Source: a candidate division FCPU426 bacterium (GTDB lineage: Bacteria; Oederibacteriota; JAAXVQ01; JAUVAV01). Taken from it: 54,581 bases of DNA. The stretch lies in the NCBI GenBank assembly GCA_030591525.1, contig JAUVAV010000019.1:1-54581 (forward strand), given 5' to 3'. Below, piece after piece: positions 43,463 through 52,282 of the stretch. Each line of letters starts with the position of its first letter. Positions within the stretch are counted from its first letter, which is position 1. A program made the translations under genes and the position numbers. The notes below the pieces were generated by a model that had not been told where the DNA came from, did no database searches, and saw only the letters and a list, made by a program, of their open reading frames with translations.

Positions 43463-45639
43463 TTTTTGTGTACAGCCTCGAATTTGCATACCATGAAGCA
43501 TTCGCCGCATTTAATGCAGCGCTCCTGGTCGATTACATGCGGCTGCCGCGGAGTACCGCTGATGCAGGAAACCGGGCATCGCCGGGCGCAGAGCGTACAG
43601 CCTGTGCATTTATTTGCATCTATCTCATAACGGATCAACTGGGCACATTTATGGGAGGGACAGCGTTTTTCCTGAATATGAATAATGAATTCCTCCCGGA
43701 AGTTTTTCAGGGCGCTGAGTACCGGATTAGGTGCGGTCTGCCCCAGGCCGCAGAGCGAGGTTTTTTGAATTAAGCGGCCCAGCCGTTCCAATTTATCAAG
43801 ATCCTCCATTTGGCCGTGGCCCTGCGTGATCCGTTCCAGGATTTCCAGCATGCGCAGCGTGCCTTCCCGGCAGGGTACGCATTTGCCGCAGGATTCATCC
43901 TGCGTGAATTCCAGAAAGAACTTGGCAGTGGCCACCATGCAGTCCTGGTCATCCAGCACGATCATTCCGCCCGAACCCATGATGGATCCGGCCTGGGCCA
44001 GAGAGTCATAATCCGCGGGTGTATCGATTAATCCGGCCGGAATGCATCCGCCGGACGGACCGCCGGTCTGGACCGCTTTTAAAGTCCGGCCTTCAGGAAC
44101 GCCGCCTCCGATATCAAAAATAATCTCCTTAAGAGTGGTTCCCATGGGGACCTCGACCAAACCGGAATTCCTGACTTTTCCGGCCAGGGCGAATACCTTG
44201 GTACCCTTGCTTTTTTCAGTGCCCAGGCGCGAAAACCATTCCGCGCCGTGCCGAATAATAACCGACACATTAGACCAGGTTTCCACGTTGTTGATAACCG
44301 TGGGATGTCCCCAAAGACCGGACTGCGTGGGGTAGGGCGGCCGGAGCCGCGGCTGTCCTCTTTTGCCTTCTATGGATAACATCAGCGCGGTTTCTTCACC
44401 GCAAACAAAGGCGCCCGCGCCCAGCCGGACATCCAAATCGAAGTCGAACCCGGAATCCAATATGTTTTTTCCCAATAACCCGGCGGCCCGGCATTTGGCA
44501 ATAGCGGTTTCCACGCGCCGGATGGCCAGGGGGTATTCAGCCCGGATATAGAGGAAGCCCTGGCGGGCTCCCACGGCAAAAGCTCCGATAATCATGCCGT
44601 CAATGATGCTGAAGGGGTCTCCTTCCAGAGTGCTCCGGTCCATGTAAGCGCCAGGGTCGCCTTCATCGGCATTGCAGATAACATAGCGTATCGGATCCGT
44701 GCTGGCAATGGCGTCCTGCCATTTTCTGCCGGTGGGATAACCGCCTCCGCCCCGGCCGCGCAGGCCCGAACGATTAATGGCATCTATTACGCGGGATGGA
44801 TCATTATGCTCCAGGGTTTGAGCCAGGGCCTCGAAGCCGTCATTGGCAATGTAATCACCGAGATCTTCAGGATCAATAATGCCGCTGTTTCGCAGGGTCA
44901 GGCGGGTCTGCTTATTGAAGAAAGCCACGTCGCCGTAAAGCGATATAAAGCGCTTTATCAAGGGATCCATGGCGGCTAAATTCGCTTTGAGGATTTTATC
45001 CTCGATAAAGTGGGATTGAATTATCGCGTCCAGTTCGGCCTCAGTACTGAAGGTATATACGGTTTTTTGGGGAAAAACTATCATGCCCATATTGGTGGAA
45101 CTCTGTTCCTGAGAATAAAGGCCCAGGCTGCAGCCCGTAAAAATACGGACCGTGCCTTCGGGGATTCCCTTGGCTTTAAGACGCTGCTCTAAGATATCGG
45201 CCCAATGGTCCTGCTCAGCGTACCGGGGCGCGGCCATTGAGCACAGGGTTACTACCCGGGAATAGAGATTGCTGGTTTTTTTATCCAGGATCAGAGGCAA
45301 CACCGGCTTGCCGGCCAGGACATGCTGCTGAAAAATCTCCTGTACTTTAGGCAGGGTGACTTGCTCGTATTTAAAAGGAAATTGTCCGGGGAAGTAAACA
45401 CCGACAATCGGCTCCCGGGAGCACCGGCCCGTGCATCCGGTCTGCTTGATGACAATATCATCCCGGCCCGAAGCAGCCAGGAGTTTGCGGAATTCAGCCC
45501 GGACCTGGTCGGCACCGGCGGCGTTTTCACAGGTGGCGGAACCGACTTGAATAATAATTTTTCCGCTGTCATAGTGAGGCAGGTGTTCTTTCAGGATTTC
45601 CTGCTTTATCTGTTGGAATTTTTCCAGGACTTTGGGCAT
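43459..45639 (-). CDS. hydB: NuoF-like FMN/NADH subunit of bifurcating hydrogenase, with two N-terminal thioredoxin-like domains
   Basis: 726 residues, longer than usual NuoF-like HydB (about 540-620). Domain order: a thioredoxin-like domain (SATCENAAG ... TGCTGRCSREP, lacking the first Cys of the usual pair), a second degenerate one (about 125-225, TLCSMAAPRYAEQD ... TGCSLGLYSQEQ), then the NuoF core with NADH/FMN loops (GLRGRGGGGYPTGRKW, CNADEGDPGAYMDR, GAGAFVCGEETAL), the [4Fe-4S] ligands ESCGKCVPCREG and C in SLCGLGQ, and a C-terminal 2[4Fe-4S] ferredoxin (CTGCTLCARRCPVSC; CIKCGECFMVC). It binds NADH. First gene of the hydB-hydA-hydC transcript. Confidence 0.93.
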   Translation of the reverse strand: MPKVLEKFQQIKQEILKEHLPHYDSGKIIIQVGSATCENAAGADQVRAEFRKLLAASGRDDIVIKQTGCTGRCSREPIVGVYFPGQFPFKYEQVTLPKVQEIFQQHVLAGKPVLPLILDKKTSNLYSRVVTLCSMAAPRYAEQDHWADILEQRLKAKGIPEGTVRIFTGCSLGLYSQEQSSTNMGMIVFPQKTVYTFSTEAELDAIIQSHFIEDKILKANLAAMDPLIKRFISLYGDVAFFNKQTRLTLRNSGIIDPEDLGDYIANDGFEALAQTLEHNDPSRVIDAINRSGLRGRGGGGYPTGRKWQDAIASTDPIRYVICNADEGDPGAYMDRSTLEGDPFSIIDGMIIGAFAVGARQGFLYIRAEYPLAIRRVETAIAKCRAAGLLGKNILDSGFDFDLDVRLGAGAFVCGEETALMLSIEGKRGQPRLRPPYPTQSGLWGHPTVINNVETWSNVSVIIRHGAEWFSRLGTEKSKGTKVFALAGKVRNSGLVEVPMGTTLKEIIFDIGGGVPEGRTLKAVQTGGPSGGCIPAGLIDTPADYDSLAQAGSIMGSGGMIVLDDQDCMVATAKFFLEFTQDESCGKCVPCREGTLRMLEILERITQGHGQMEDLDKLERLGRLIQKTSLCGLGQTAPNPVLSALKNFREEFIIHIQEKRCPSHKCAQLIRYEIDANKCTGCTLCARRCPVSCISGTPRQPHVIDQERCIKCGECFMVCKFEAVHKK

Positions 45640-45692
45640 GTTTGTTTCCTAGTATCATAAGTTTCTGTTGTGGAAATGAATTTTCCTAAACT

Positions 45693-45780
45693 TGTTATTT
45701 CGAGGCAGAGCCGAGAAATCTCCTGAAGCCCTTTTGAATTCAAAGTTTCCTTGGAGATTCCTCGCTTTGCTCGGAATGAC
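45693..45780. repeat. Dispersed repeat with inverted arms
   Basis: gttatttcgaggcagagccg...ggaaatctcc pairs with ggagattcctcgctttgctcggaatgac. Read in reverse it is gtcattccgagcaaagcgag, a repeat seen widely in bacterial genomes. It fills the gap between hydB and the aldolase gene, both on the minus strand. Confidence 0.6.
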
Positions 45781-45815
45781 AAAAAACTAAGACTACTTTT
45801 CAGCAATAGTATTAA

Positions 45816-46745
45816 CTATGCCTTCCCCGCACTACCCAGCACGTTTACTATTTTATGCTTAACAATTTCCTGGATGGCGTCGCGCGCCGGGCCTAAATAC
45901 TTGCGGGGATCGAATTCCGATGGTTTTTCAGCAAAAACCTTGCGAATAGTGGCGGTCATGGCCAGACGGAGGTCAGTGTCAATATTGATTTTGCAAACCG
46001 CGCCCTGGGAAGCTTTACGCAGCATATCCTCGGGTACGCCCTTGGCGCCGGGAAGATTCCCGCCGTACTGATTGCATTGTTGGACGAGGTTTTCCGGGAC
46101 AGAAGAAGAGCCATGCAGCACAATCGGGAAGCCGGGCAGTAGTTGGGCGCATCTCTCCAGCCGCGCGATGTCCAGTTTGGCTTCGCCCTTGAATTTATAG
46201 GCGCCGTGCGAAGTTCCAATGGCAATGGCCAGCGAATCCACGCCCGTGGCGTCCACAAACTCTTTAACCTGGTCCGGATTAGTCAGATTCGCGTCCTCAG
46301 CCTTGACATTAACCGCGTCCTCAATACCGGCCAGCGTGCCCAGTTCGGCTTCCACCGAGATTCCGCGTTCGTGGGCGTACTCTACCACGCGTTTGGTTTC
46401 CCGGATGTTTTCCTCGAAGGGGCGGGAGGAGGCGTCAATCATCACTGAAGTAAAACCGCCGTCAATGCAGGATTTACAGATCTCGAAATCCTCGCCGTGG
46501 TCGAGATGAAGTACGATGGGGATATCCACGGTCTGCAGGGCGGCTTCCGCCAGTTTCATGAGATATTCATGCCGGGCGTATTTCCGGGCCCCGGCCGAGA
46601 CCTGTAATATCAGGGGCGAACGTACTTCCTGGGCGGCGTCTACGATACCCTGGAGTATCTCCATGTTGTTGACATTAAATCCTCCGATGGCATACCCCTC
46701 GGCATAAGCTTTTTTAAACAAGTCCTGACTTCCTACTAGCGGCAT
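45816..46745 (-). CDS. fba: Class II fructose-bisphosphate aldolase
   Basis: Start ATG 46745 (GAGGAG ten bases upstream); the frame to 46817 is longer. 309 residues, class IIB size. Motifs: GGFNVNNMEILQGIV, zinc ligands in PIVLHLDHGEDFEICK, MIDASSRPFEENIRETKRVVEYAH, EAELGTLAGIED, IGTSHGAYKFKGE, PIVLHGSSSVPE and KINIDTDLRLAMT. Interconverts fructose-1,6-bisphosphate with triose phosphates in glycolysis/gluconeogenesis. Has its own promoter. Confidence 0.95.
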   Translation of the reverse strand: MPLVGSQDLFKKAYAEGYAIGGFNVNNMEILQGIVDAAQEVRSPLILQVSAGARKYARHEYLMKLAEAALQTVDIPIVLHLDHGEDFEICKSCIDGGFTSVMIDASSRPFEENIRETKRVVEYAHERGISVEAELGTLAGIEDAVNVKAEDANLTNPDQVKEFVDATGVDSLAIAIGTSHGAYKFKGEAKLDIARLERCAQLLPGFPIVLHGSSSVPENLVQQCNQYGGNLPGAKGVPEDMLRKASQGAVCKINIDTDLRLAMTATIRKVFAEKPSEFDPRKYLGPARDAIQEIVKHKIVNVLGSAGKA

Positions 46746-46806
46746 CTTAATAATTCTCCTCTTCTTTTGGAATTTGCGCCTTAACCAGGCCGCGACAATC
46801 GGACGT

Positions 46807-46834
46807 ATTATATTCAAAACCGTTGGGAAAGCAA
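46807..46834 (-). promoter_or_regulatory. Promoter of fba
   Basis: On the minus strand TTGCTT (46834-46829), 16-base spacer and a perfect TATAAT (46812-46807), with a leader of about 55 bases to the ATG at 46745. Confidence 0.55.
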
Positions 46835-46876
46835 TATAAATTTTTATTTAATTCCCAATCCCATTTCTAATTTATA

Positions 46877-46906
46877 TTGTCGGTTTTTTAGAAAAACTGA
46901 TATACT
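46877..46906 (+). promoter_or_regulatory. Candidate promoter for the glycosyltransferase at 47192
   Basis: TTGTCG (46877-46882), 18-base spacer, TATACT (46901-46906; five of six). If used, the transcript leader contains MITE copy B. Confidence 0.4.
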
Positions 46907-46957
46907 ATTACAATTTTAACGCAGGCATAAGTGATTTGGGGATCAGTGGTGTTTTAA

Positions 46958-47099
46958 GATTCTGCTGCAAAACCCCCTAAGCAGTCATTGCGAGCGACCG
47001 TAGGGAGCGCGGCAATCTGATTTTATCCTTATAAAATCGAGATTGCTTCGTCGCTGCCGCTCCTCGCAAAGACAGCAAACAGGGTTTTGCAGCAGAATC
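46958..47099 (+). mobile_element. 142-bp MITE-like element, copy B
   Basis: Same orientation and same length as copy A at 28614, with the same ends (gattctgctgcaaaacccc ... gttttgcagcagaatc). It lies in the leader of the glycosyltransferase gene; the false TTG start of that open frame at 47087 is inside it. Confidence 0.85.
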
Positions 47100-47191
47100 T
47101 TTTAATAACCGGAGCGCCGCCAATAGCCGATTTTCCGGTAATTCACCAGGTCTTGCCGTTCCGAAGAAACGTGTTGACCGGGGAGCAGGGT

Positions 47192-49105
47192 ATGAGGAGT
47201 TACAGACAACGATATTGGCTTATACTTTCCGGCTTGCTCCTGGGACTGACTTTGTTTTATTGTTTCGGAGGGTTGGATTTTCGACAAACTCTGCAAGTTG
47301 CCTATCAAGATATTCTCGTGCCTTTAGACCCGGGAACCCAGGACGAATATACGCATTATGGAAATCTGACGGTAAAGGTTAAAGGTCCCTGGATTTGGTG
47401 GACGCGCTATGAGCATCAAAAAAAGAATGAGAAGATCATTTTATGGTCTGGAACTGCCGAAAACACCTGGACAAATCGCCTGGCTGCCTACACTTATAAT
47501 CTGGATTGCTTTGGGGATGAAGACTTCTTTCGAAAGCCTTTACGTCTTTGCCCGGAAGATGCTCGATTATCAAATTGGGTTAAACTGGAGATTTTTACTA
47601 ATAAGGACAAACCGGAATTACGCACCGTTTTTTTGGATTTTTGGCGGCCTTTCAATTTTTTCCAGGCGCGGGACTGGCTGTTGCTTTTTTTTCGCTGCCT
47701 GCTGATCGGATATATATTGTGGGGTGTTTGGTTTTTTCTTGCCGGAATTACTTTTTCGAATAACCGCCTTGGTTTTAACTGGACACCTCAAAACTGGACC
47801 GAATTATATTTTAAGGCCGTTTGGTTAACGATTATCATTCGTTTAGTAATGGCTTATCTGGTCTTTGGTTCTACCTTCGATATGCAAGCCTGGATACATG
47901 ATGGAGAAGCCGCGCGTCAACATTTGAATATTTATAACAGCGGTGTACTTTTTAATTATACGCCTTTACTACTATGGTATTGCGGTTTAGTCAGGAATTT
48001 TTGTGATTTTTCGGGTTATGCATACACACTGGTTTTTCGCTTTGTGATCATAGCCGCTGAACTCCTGACCTTGGTCATCATCCTGCGCTCAATGCAAATC
48101 CGCCAGGGGGACCGTCAATTGGCCTGGCGTGGTAGTTTGTTTTACGCGCTGCACCCGGTTATTTTGGCTGTGTTTCTTCACGGTCAGGTCGATTCCCTGG
48201 CTTTACTGGGCATTATTGCCGCTTGGTATTTTTTATACCGGGATTTTTCTGTCAAACCCCGCTGGAGTCAGGTGGTTTTAGCCGGACTTTGCCTGGGCCT
48301 GGGTTTAGCGGTGAAGTTCTATGTTTTACTGATTTTGCCGTTCTTTATTTGGCAAATTAAAAAATTCAACCAGCAGGTGGTCTTGACGCTTATTACCGGC
48401 TCGGTCTTTGCCGCGATTATCCTTTTTTATGGTCATCCTCTTAAGACCCTGCAAGTTTTACTCGATTATACGGGCGGCCAATGCGGCAGTTGGGGGATTT
48501 CGCTCGGGCCTGCCATTATGCAGACTATCAATTACGCCTGTGAGAAAGTCCGGATGCTGCCCAATTGGAACACGAATGTTGTATTTACGCTGATAATCAA
48601 ATTTATCTGCGGAAAAGCGCAAACGCTGCCGATTTTCCATGCGGATGGATTTTTTGCGTTTGCCAATTTTAAGTTGGGTTTTTTTAAGCTGTATTTGTGG
48701 CCTGGGGTTATTGGCCTGGCTCTAATTTATATGACAATGCTAAACAAGCTCACTCCGCTTAAAGCCTGGCTGCTTATTTGCTTGAGTTATTTTGCGTTGG
48801 GACAAAATGCAGCTCTTCAATATTTGTCCTGGCCGGTCGCCGTAGGCATTATCGCGGCTTCCTTAGAGCCGAAAAGATGGCTGTGGTTAAAAAGATATAG
48901 TTGGATGGCCGGGTTGGTCTATTTAGCATCTTTGTGGGGGGACCGCAATTTATTAAAACCTTTTATAGGAATATCATATTACCCTCCCTGGAGTTTTACG
49001 GTTCTGCTGGTAAAGGTTTTGTGTGTGCCTTTATGGTTATATTGCTGTTACTGGTGTTGGCAGGAATTACGCCTCGCCTGGCAATCGAAGATATTGTTAA
49101 AATAA
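47192..49105 (+). CDS. Large multi-spanning membrane glycosyltransferase (GT87/PIG-M-like)
   Basis: Start ATG 47192 with GGGAG at 47181; 637 residues. An N-terminal helix and a 140-residue soluble external region are followed by about ten membrane helices. The segment STFDMQAWIHDGEAARQHLNIYNSGVLFNYTPLLLWYCG and HGQVDSLALLGIIAAWYFLYRD are typical of polyprenyl-mannose-type GT-C transferases (GT87/DUF2029, PIG-M). It would add a sugar to a surface lipid or glycan from a polyprenyl donor. Flanked by inverted MITE copies B and C. Confidence 0.8.
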   Translation: MRSYRQRYWLILSGLLLGLTLFYCFGGLDFRQTLQVAYQDILVPLDPGTQDEYTHYGNLTVKVKGPWIWWTRYEHQKKNEKIILWSGTAENTWTNRLAAYTYNLDCFGDEDFFRKPLRLCPEDARLSNWVKLEIFTNKDKPELRTVFLDFWRPFNFFQARDWLLLFFRCLLIGYILWGVWFFLAGITFSNNRLGFNWTPQNWTELYFKAVWLTIIIRLVMAYLVFGSTFDMQAWIHDGEAARQHLNIYNSGVLFNYTPLLLWYCGLVRNFCDFSGYAYTLVFRFVIIAAELLTLVIILRSMQIRQGDRQLAWRGSLFYALHPVILAVFLHGQVDSLALLGIIAAWYFLYRDFSVKPRWSQVVLAGLCLGLGLAVKFYVLLILPFFIWQIKKFNQQVVLTLITGSVFAAIILFYGHPLKTLQVLLDYTGGQCGSWGISLGPAIMQTINYACEKVRMLPNWNTNVVFTLIIKFICGKAQTLPIFHADGFFAFANFKLGFFKLYLWPGVIGLALIYMTMLNKLTPLKAWLLICLSYFALGQNAALQYLSWPVAVGIIAASLEPKRWLWLKRYSWMAGLVYLASLWGDRNLLKPFIGISYYPPWSFTVLLVKVLCVPLWLYCCYWCWQELRLAWQSKILLK

Positions 49106-49110
49106 GAGTT

Positions 49111-49253
49111 GATTCTGCTGCAAAACCCTTTTTGCTGTCTTTGCGAGGAGCGGCAGCGACGAAGCAATCTCGATTTTATAAGGATAAAATCAGATTGCCG
49201 CGCTCCCTTCGGTCGCTCGCAATGACTCCTTGGGGGGGGTTTGCAAGAGAATC
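49111..49253 (-). mobile_element. 143-bp MITE-like element, copy C (inverted)
   Basis: Reads as the reverse of copies A and B (interior tctttgcgaggagcggcagc ... gccgcgctcccttcggtcgc). Left end gattctgctgcaaaaccct is intact; the right end has drifted to ggtttgcaagagaatc. It begins six bases after the glycosyltransferase stop. Confidence 0.85.
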
Positions 49254-49311
49254 AGAGTTAGCATAAAAGGGCCATGAGGAAAAGAGGGATTTCTAAAATA
49301 CAGAATAAAGG

Positions 49312-49341
49312 TTGATTCCTAAGCGGCAAATGTCATATAAT
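49312..49341 (+). promoter_or_regulatory. Promoter of the envelope gene group
   Basis: TTGATT (49312-49317), an 18-base spacer and a perfect TATAAT (49336-49341), about 90 bases before ATG 49431. Confidence 0.55.
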
Positions 49342-49430
49342 CACACACTTTGATTCCCGGGTGGCGGCCCCCCGGGGTTGATTTTACAATCATCCCAAGC
49401 TTGTTTTACCCGCGATAAGGAGGCTAAGAC

Positions 49431-50357
49431 ATGAAGAAAATAGTTTTCACAGCCATGGCAGGCATCATGATTTTATCCGGAGCGGCCCGGAGTTGGGCCG
49501 GCGCCGGAGTGAGCGGGGCGCAAATTTTGCAGCAGTTGACCGGTGCCGGACCGGCCGGAATGGGCGGAGCTTACACGGCGTGTTCCGGAAATATATATGC
49601 TATGGGATCCAATCCCGCCGGCTTGAGCGGACTTAAAGCTGTTGAAATCATGTTTATGCATGTCGGAGGTTTTGAGGGTTTATCCACGGAAATGCTGGCG
49701 GGTGCGGTGCCCATGCCGGGATTGGGCACACTCGGAGTACAGGCTTTATATAGCGGCCAGCCGGTTATTGACAATGACGTGCCGGGAGAGCCTGAAATTA
49801 AAGTGAACGATATTGTTTTCGGAGCCAGCTTTGCTCGGCCCATAATCAGCAACTTGAGTTTGGGAATAAATGCCAAAGTGGTGAGTATGACTCTGGGGTC
49901 AACGGATGCGTCGGTTCTCTCACTGGATATTGGAACTCAATACCAAGTAAGTAAGGGAGTTCAGCTGGGGTTGGCGGCCCGTCACCTGGGTACGCCGGTA
50001 AAATTTATAACCGAGGAGGATCCCCTGCCTTTGACCATGGTACTGGGCGCCGGTTTCATCCCGGTGGATAAAGCCTCCCACCGGCTAATCAGCGCCGTGG
50101 ATATTGAGTATTTAGTGCCGGAAGAAAATATGGTGGTTCGGCTGGGCGGGGAATACTGGTTTCAGCGCATGCTGGCTCTGCGCATGGGATATGCCTATTC
50201 AGCCCGCCGGACCGTTGGGGGGATTTCCCTGGGGGTAGGTTTTAAATTTAAGGCCGGCCAGGTAAACCTGGTCTTGGATTATACCTTCCTGCCGGAATTT
50301 TGGGAAGAGGCGGATTTTGCATCGCAAAACCTGGTCAGCCTGGGCGTGACTTTTTGA
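49431..50357 (+). CDS. PorV/PorQ-like outer membrane protein
   Basis: 308 residues with a signal peptide (IVFTAMAGIMILSGAARSWA) and the PorV/PorQ-type opening (AGPAGMGGAYTACSGNIYAMGSNPAGLSGL). Alternating strands run to the end (VNLVLDYTFLPEFW ... NLVSLGVTF), closing with Phe, as in outer membrane barrels. It lacks the basic tail of the homologue at 808. AAGGAGG at 49419 is an ideal ribosome site. Possibly co-transcribed with the next two envelope genes. Confidence 0.82.
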   Translation: MKKIVFTAMAGIMILSGAARSWAGAGVSGAQILQQLTGAGPAGMGGAYTACSGNIYAMGSNPAGLSGLKAVEIMFMHVGGFEGLSTEMLAGAVPMPGLGTLGVQALYSGQPVIDNDVPGEPEIKVNDIVFGASFARPIISNLSLGINAKVVSMTLGSTDASVLSLDIGTQYQVSKGVQLGLAARHLGTPVKFITEEDPLPLTMVLGAGFIPVDKASHRLISAVDIEYLVPEENMVVRLGGEYWFQRMLALRMGYAYSARRTVGGISLGVGFKFKAGQVNLVLDYTFLPEFWEEADFASQNLVSLGVTF

Positions 50358-50533
50358 AAAAACATGTTGCATTAAAATGAAAATTATCTTAAAAGAGTAA
50401 GCATGCTGGAAACATAACCTAAGTTGTCCTTTAAATTAAAAGCCAGCTTGATCAAATGGGAGGAGGTGGCTGCGACTCGAAGTCCGGCAATAGGATGTTA
50501 AGTTAAAATAATTTTCAAAAAGGAGGATCAGAC

Positions 50534-52261
50534 GTGAAAAGGTTATTTACTTGGCTTGCAATGGTAATCCTAAGCGGAACCCTTACGGCAGCATGTTTTG
50601 CACATCAGGATAATTCTTTTACTTTTACATCGACCGCCGGTATGTTTGATGATGTTTATGATCTCTTCAAATCCAGCCCGGCCTATCTTCCCGGTTTTGA
50701 AAAAAGCACTCTCTGGGGCCAGCTTTCCAACCTGCAAAACAGCAATGATTTATTGTTCATGGATCCGACGTGGACAACAGTCAGCAATAATTATTATCTC
50801 CTGGGCGGACAATTTAATGTTATGGGAATGGGCCGCGGCGGTGGTATGGTTGATTGGTTCGGCGAGAGCGACCCGCAATGGGTAAATGATTATAACGGCA
50901 ACGGTGCGAATGGGCTGGCCGAGAGCACGGAGGTTGATTTTCAAGACCTGCTCGGTGACGGTATTTATGATTACCGGGCAGAAAGATACGGGAGGATTGA
51001 AAAAATCGATCACCGCTATAATACCGACATCTATGCGGCTTTTGGTATGGGCGGACTTTTTGGGATGGATATGGGAGCAGGGGTGCGCGCGGATTGGGAC
51101 AGCCACCAGCCTTCTTACAATCCATATACTTCTGCCAATCCTTTTACCATTGGCACTCATTCTTTTAATGAGGAAGCCCGGGAGCGTCAGTACGATTTAA
51201 CCAATAACAATGCCGAACTATATCGTTGGGACCGGACCGGAACCGGGTCTCTGAATTACGGCACAGCCACCTGGCGCTTGATTCTGGCCGGCCGTTCCAA
51301 GGATCTGATGCCCAACCTGGACCTGGTGGTAAACGCCGGACCAGTGCTCAGAATTGCCACCAACAAGTATGAGTACGATTTTACGCAAGACCGGGACAGC
51401 GCCCCCGCTGACCCTGCCACGGGCAATAATAAAAAATTTACCGAGAGCGGTATTGAAGCCGGTACGGGCGTGTATCCCGGTTCGGGCATAGGATTTTTAG
51501 CCAATGCCATTGCGGATTATACTCTTACCCAAAACCTGCTTTTAACCGCTGTAATAGGTTACACGCTTATCCCGTACAGCATATCGGATGCCAAATTAGA
51601 ACGCACCACCTGGGAACTCAATCGTGCTTTACAAACGGATGAGCAAACCATAGGCGCTAATTATACTTATGAAGGCGATGTGGGGTCCAGCCTGGCGGAA
51701 GTCAAACTGCGCGCGCAATATACAGCACAGGGCTGGAAACTGGGTATGGGCATTAATGCCAGTACGGAGAGCGACACCAGCGAAGTTACCACTAAGTATG
51801 AATATACAGATACCGACGTAGATAGCAATACCGCTGGTCCTTCCACGGATTACACTCGGACCATCACCGAGGGAAGGGAGAGCATTACCAAGTCCACGGA
51901 TATAACCGACACCCTGGAACTCCCGGTAGGCCTGGTGTTAAACGTGGTGGATAAGCTGCCGATCCGGTTAGGCGCTAAGCACATTATAAAAAGAATATCC
52001 AATTCCGATACTTATGAAGTCACTGCCCGTACGCCGAGAACTACACATACGGTGTACGGAGACGACGTGGTTACGCACAGCATTGCGGATATTTCTGAGC
52101 GGAACCAGGAGACCGATTCCAGCCTGACAGTAACGCATCAGACCCTTTTTTATTACGGGCTGACCTGGTGGCCTTTTGAGGATCTCCAGATTGATATTGC
52201 GAATTGTGCTTATACCGCGTGGTTGCATGAATATAATGTTTCCATAACCTTCCATTTCTAA
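50534..52261 (+). CDS. Predicted outer membrane beta-barrel protein, unknown
   Basis: 575 residues starting at GTG 50534 behind AGGAGG (50521). Signal peptide LFTWLAMVILSGTLTAACFA. The rest has no recognised domain but is rich in Thr, Asp, Tyr and Trp, with amphipathic strands and a terminal ...YNVSITFHF ending in Phe, the usual Bam-recognition residue. Segments such as DYNGNGANGLAESTEVDFQDLLGDGIYDYRAE look like an acidic, perhaps Ca-binding loop. Probably a porin-like or surface barrel. The 176-base gap before it has no recognised element. Confidence 0.65.
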   Translation: MKRLFTWLAMVILSGTLTAACFAHQDNSFTFTSTAGMFDDVYDLFKSSPAYLPGFEKSTLWGQLSNLQNSNDLLFMDPTWTTVSNNYYLLGGQFNVMGMGRGGGMVDWFGESDPQWVNDYNGNGANGLAESTEVDFQDLLGDGIYDYRAERYGRIEKIDHRYNTDIYAAFGMGGLFGMDMGAGVRADWDSHQPSYNPYTSANPFTIGTHSFNEEARERQYDLTNNNAELYRWDRTGTGSLNYGTATWRLILAGRSKDLMPNLDLVVNAGPVLRIATNKYEYDFTQDRDSAPADPATGNNKKFTESGIEAGTGVYPGSGIGFLANAIADYTLTQNLLLTAVIGYTLIPYSISDAKLERTTWELNRALQTDEQTIGANYTYEGDVGSSLAEVKLRAQYTAQGWKLGMGINASTESDTSEVTTKYEYTDTDVDSNTAGPSTDYTRTITEGRESITKSTDITDTLELPVGLVLNVVDKLPIRLGAKHIIKRISNSDTYEVTARTPRTTHTVYGDDVVTHSIADISERNQETDSSLTVTHQTLFYYGLTWWPFEDLQIDIANCAYTAWLHEYNVSITFHF

Positions 52262-52282
52262 AGAGAGGAGCGTGACCCAATT

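Noticed and set aside
47087-47191. Upstream extension of the large glycosyltransferase
   Set aside because: The first codons lie in MITE copy B and translate to no signal or domain; the ATG at 47192 has a ribosome site.
50358-50533. Possible riboswitch in the leader of the barrel gene
   Set aside because: GGAGGAGGTGGCTGCGACTC and nearby bases fold weakly, but I could match no riboswitch consensus.
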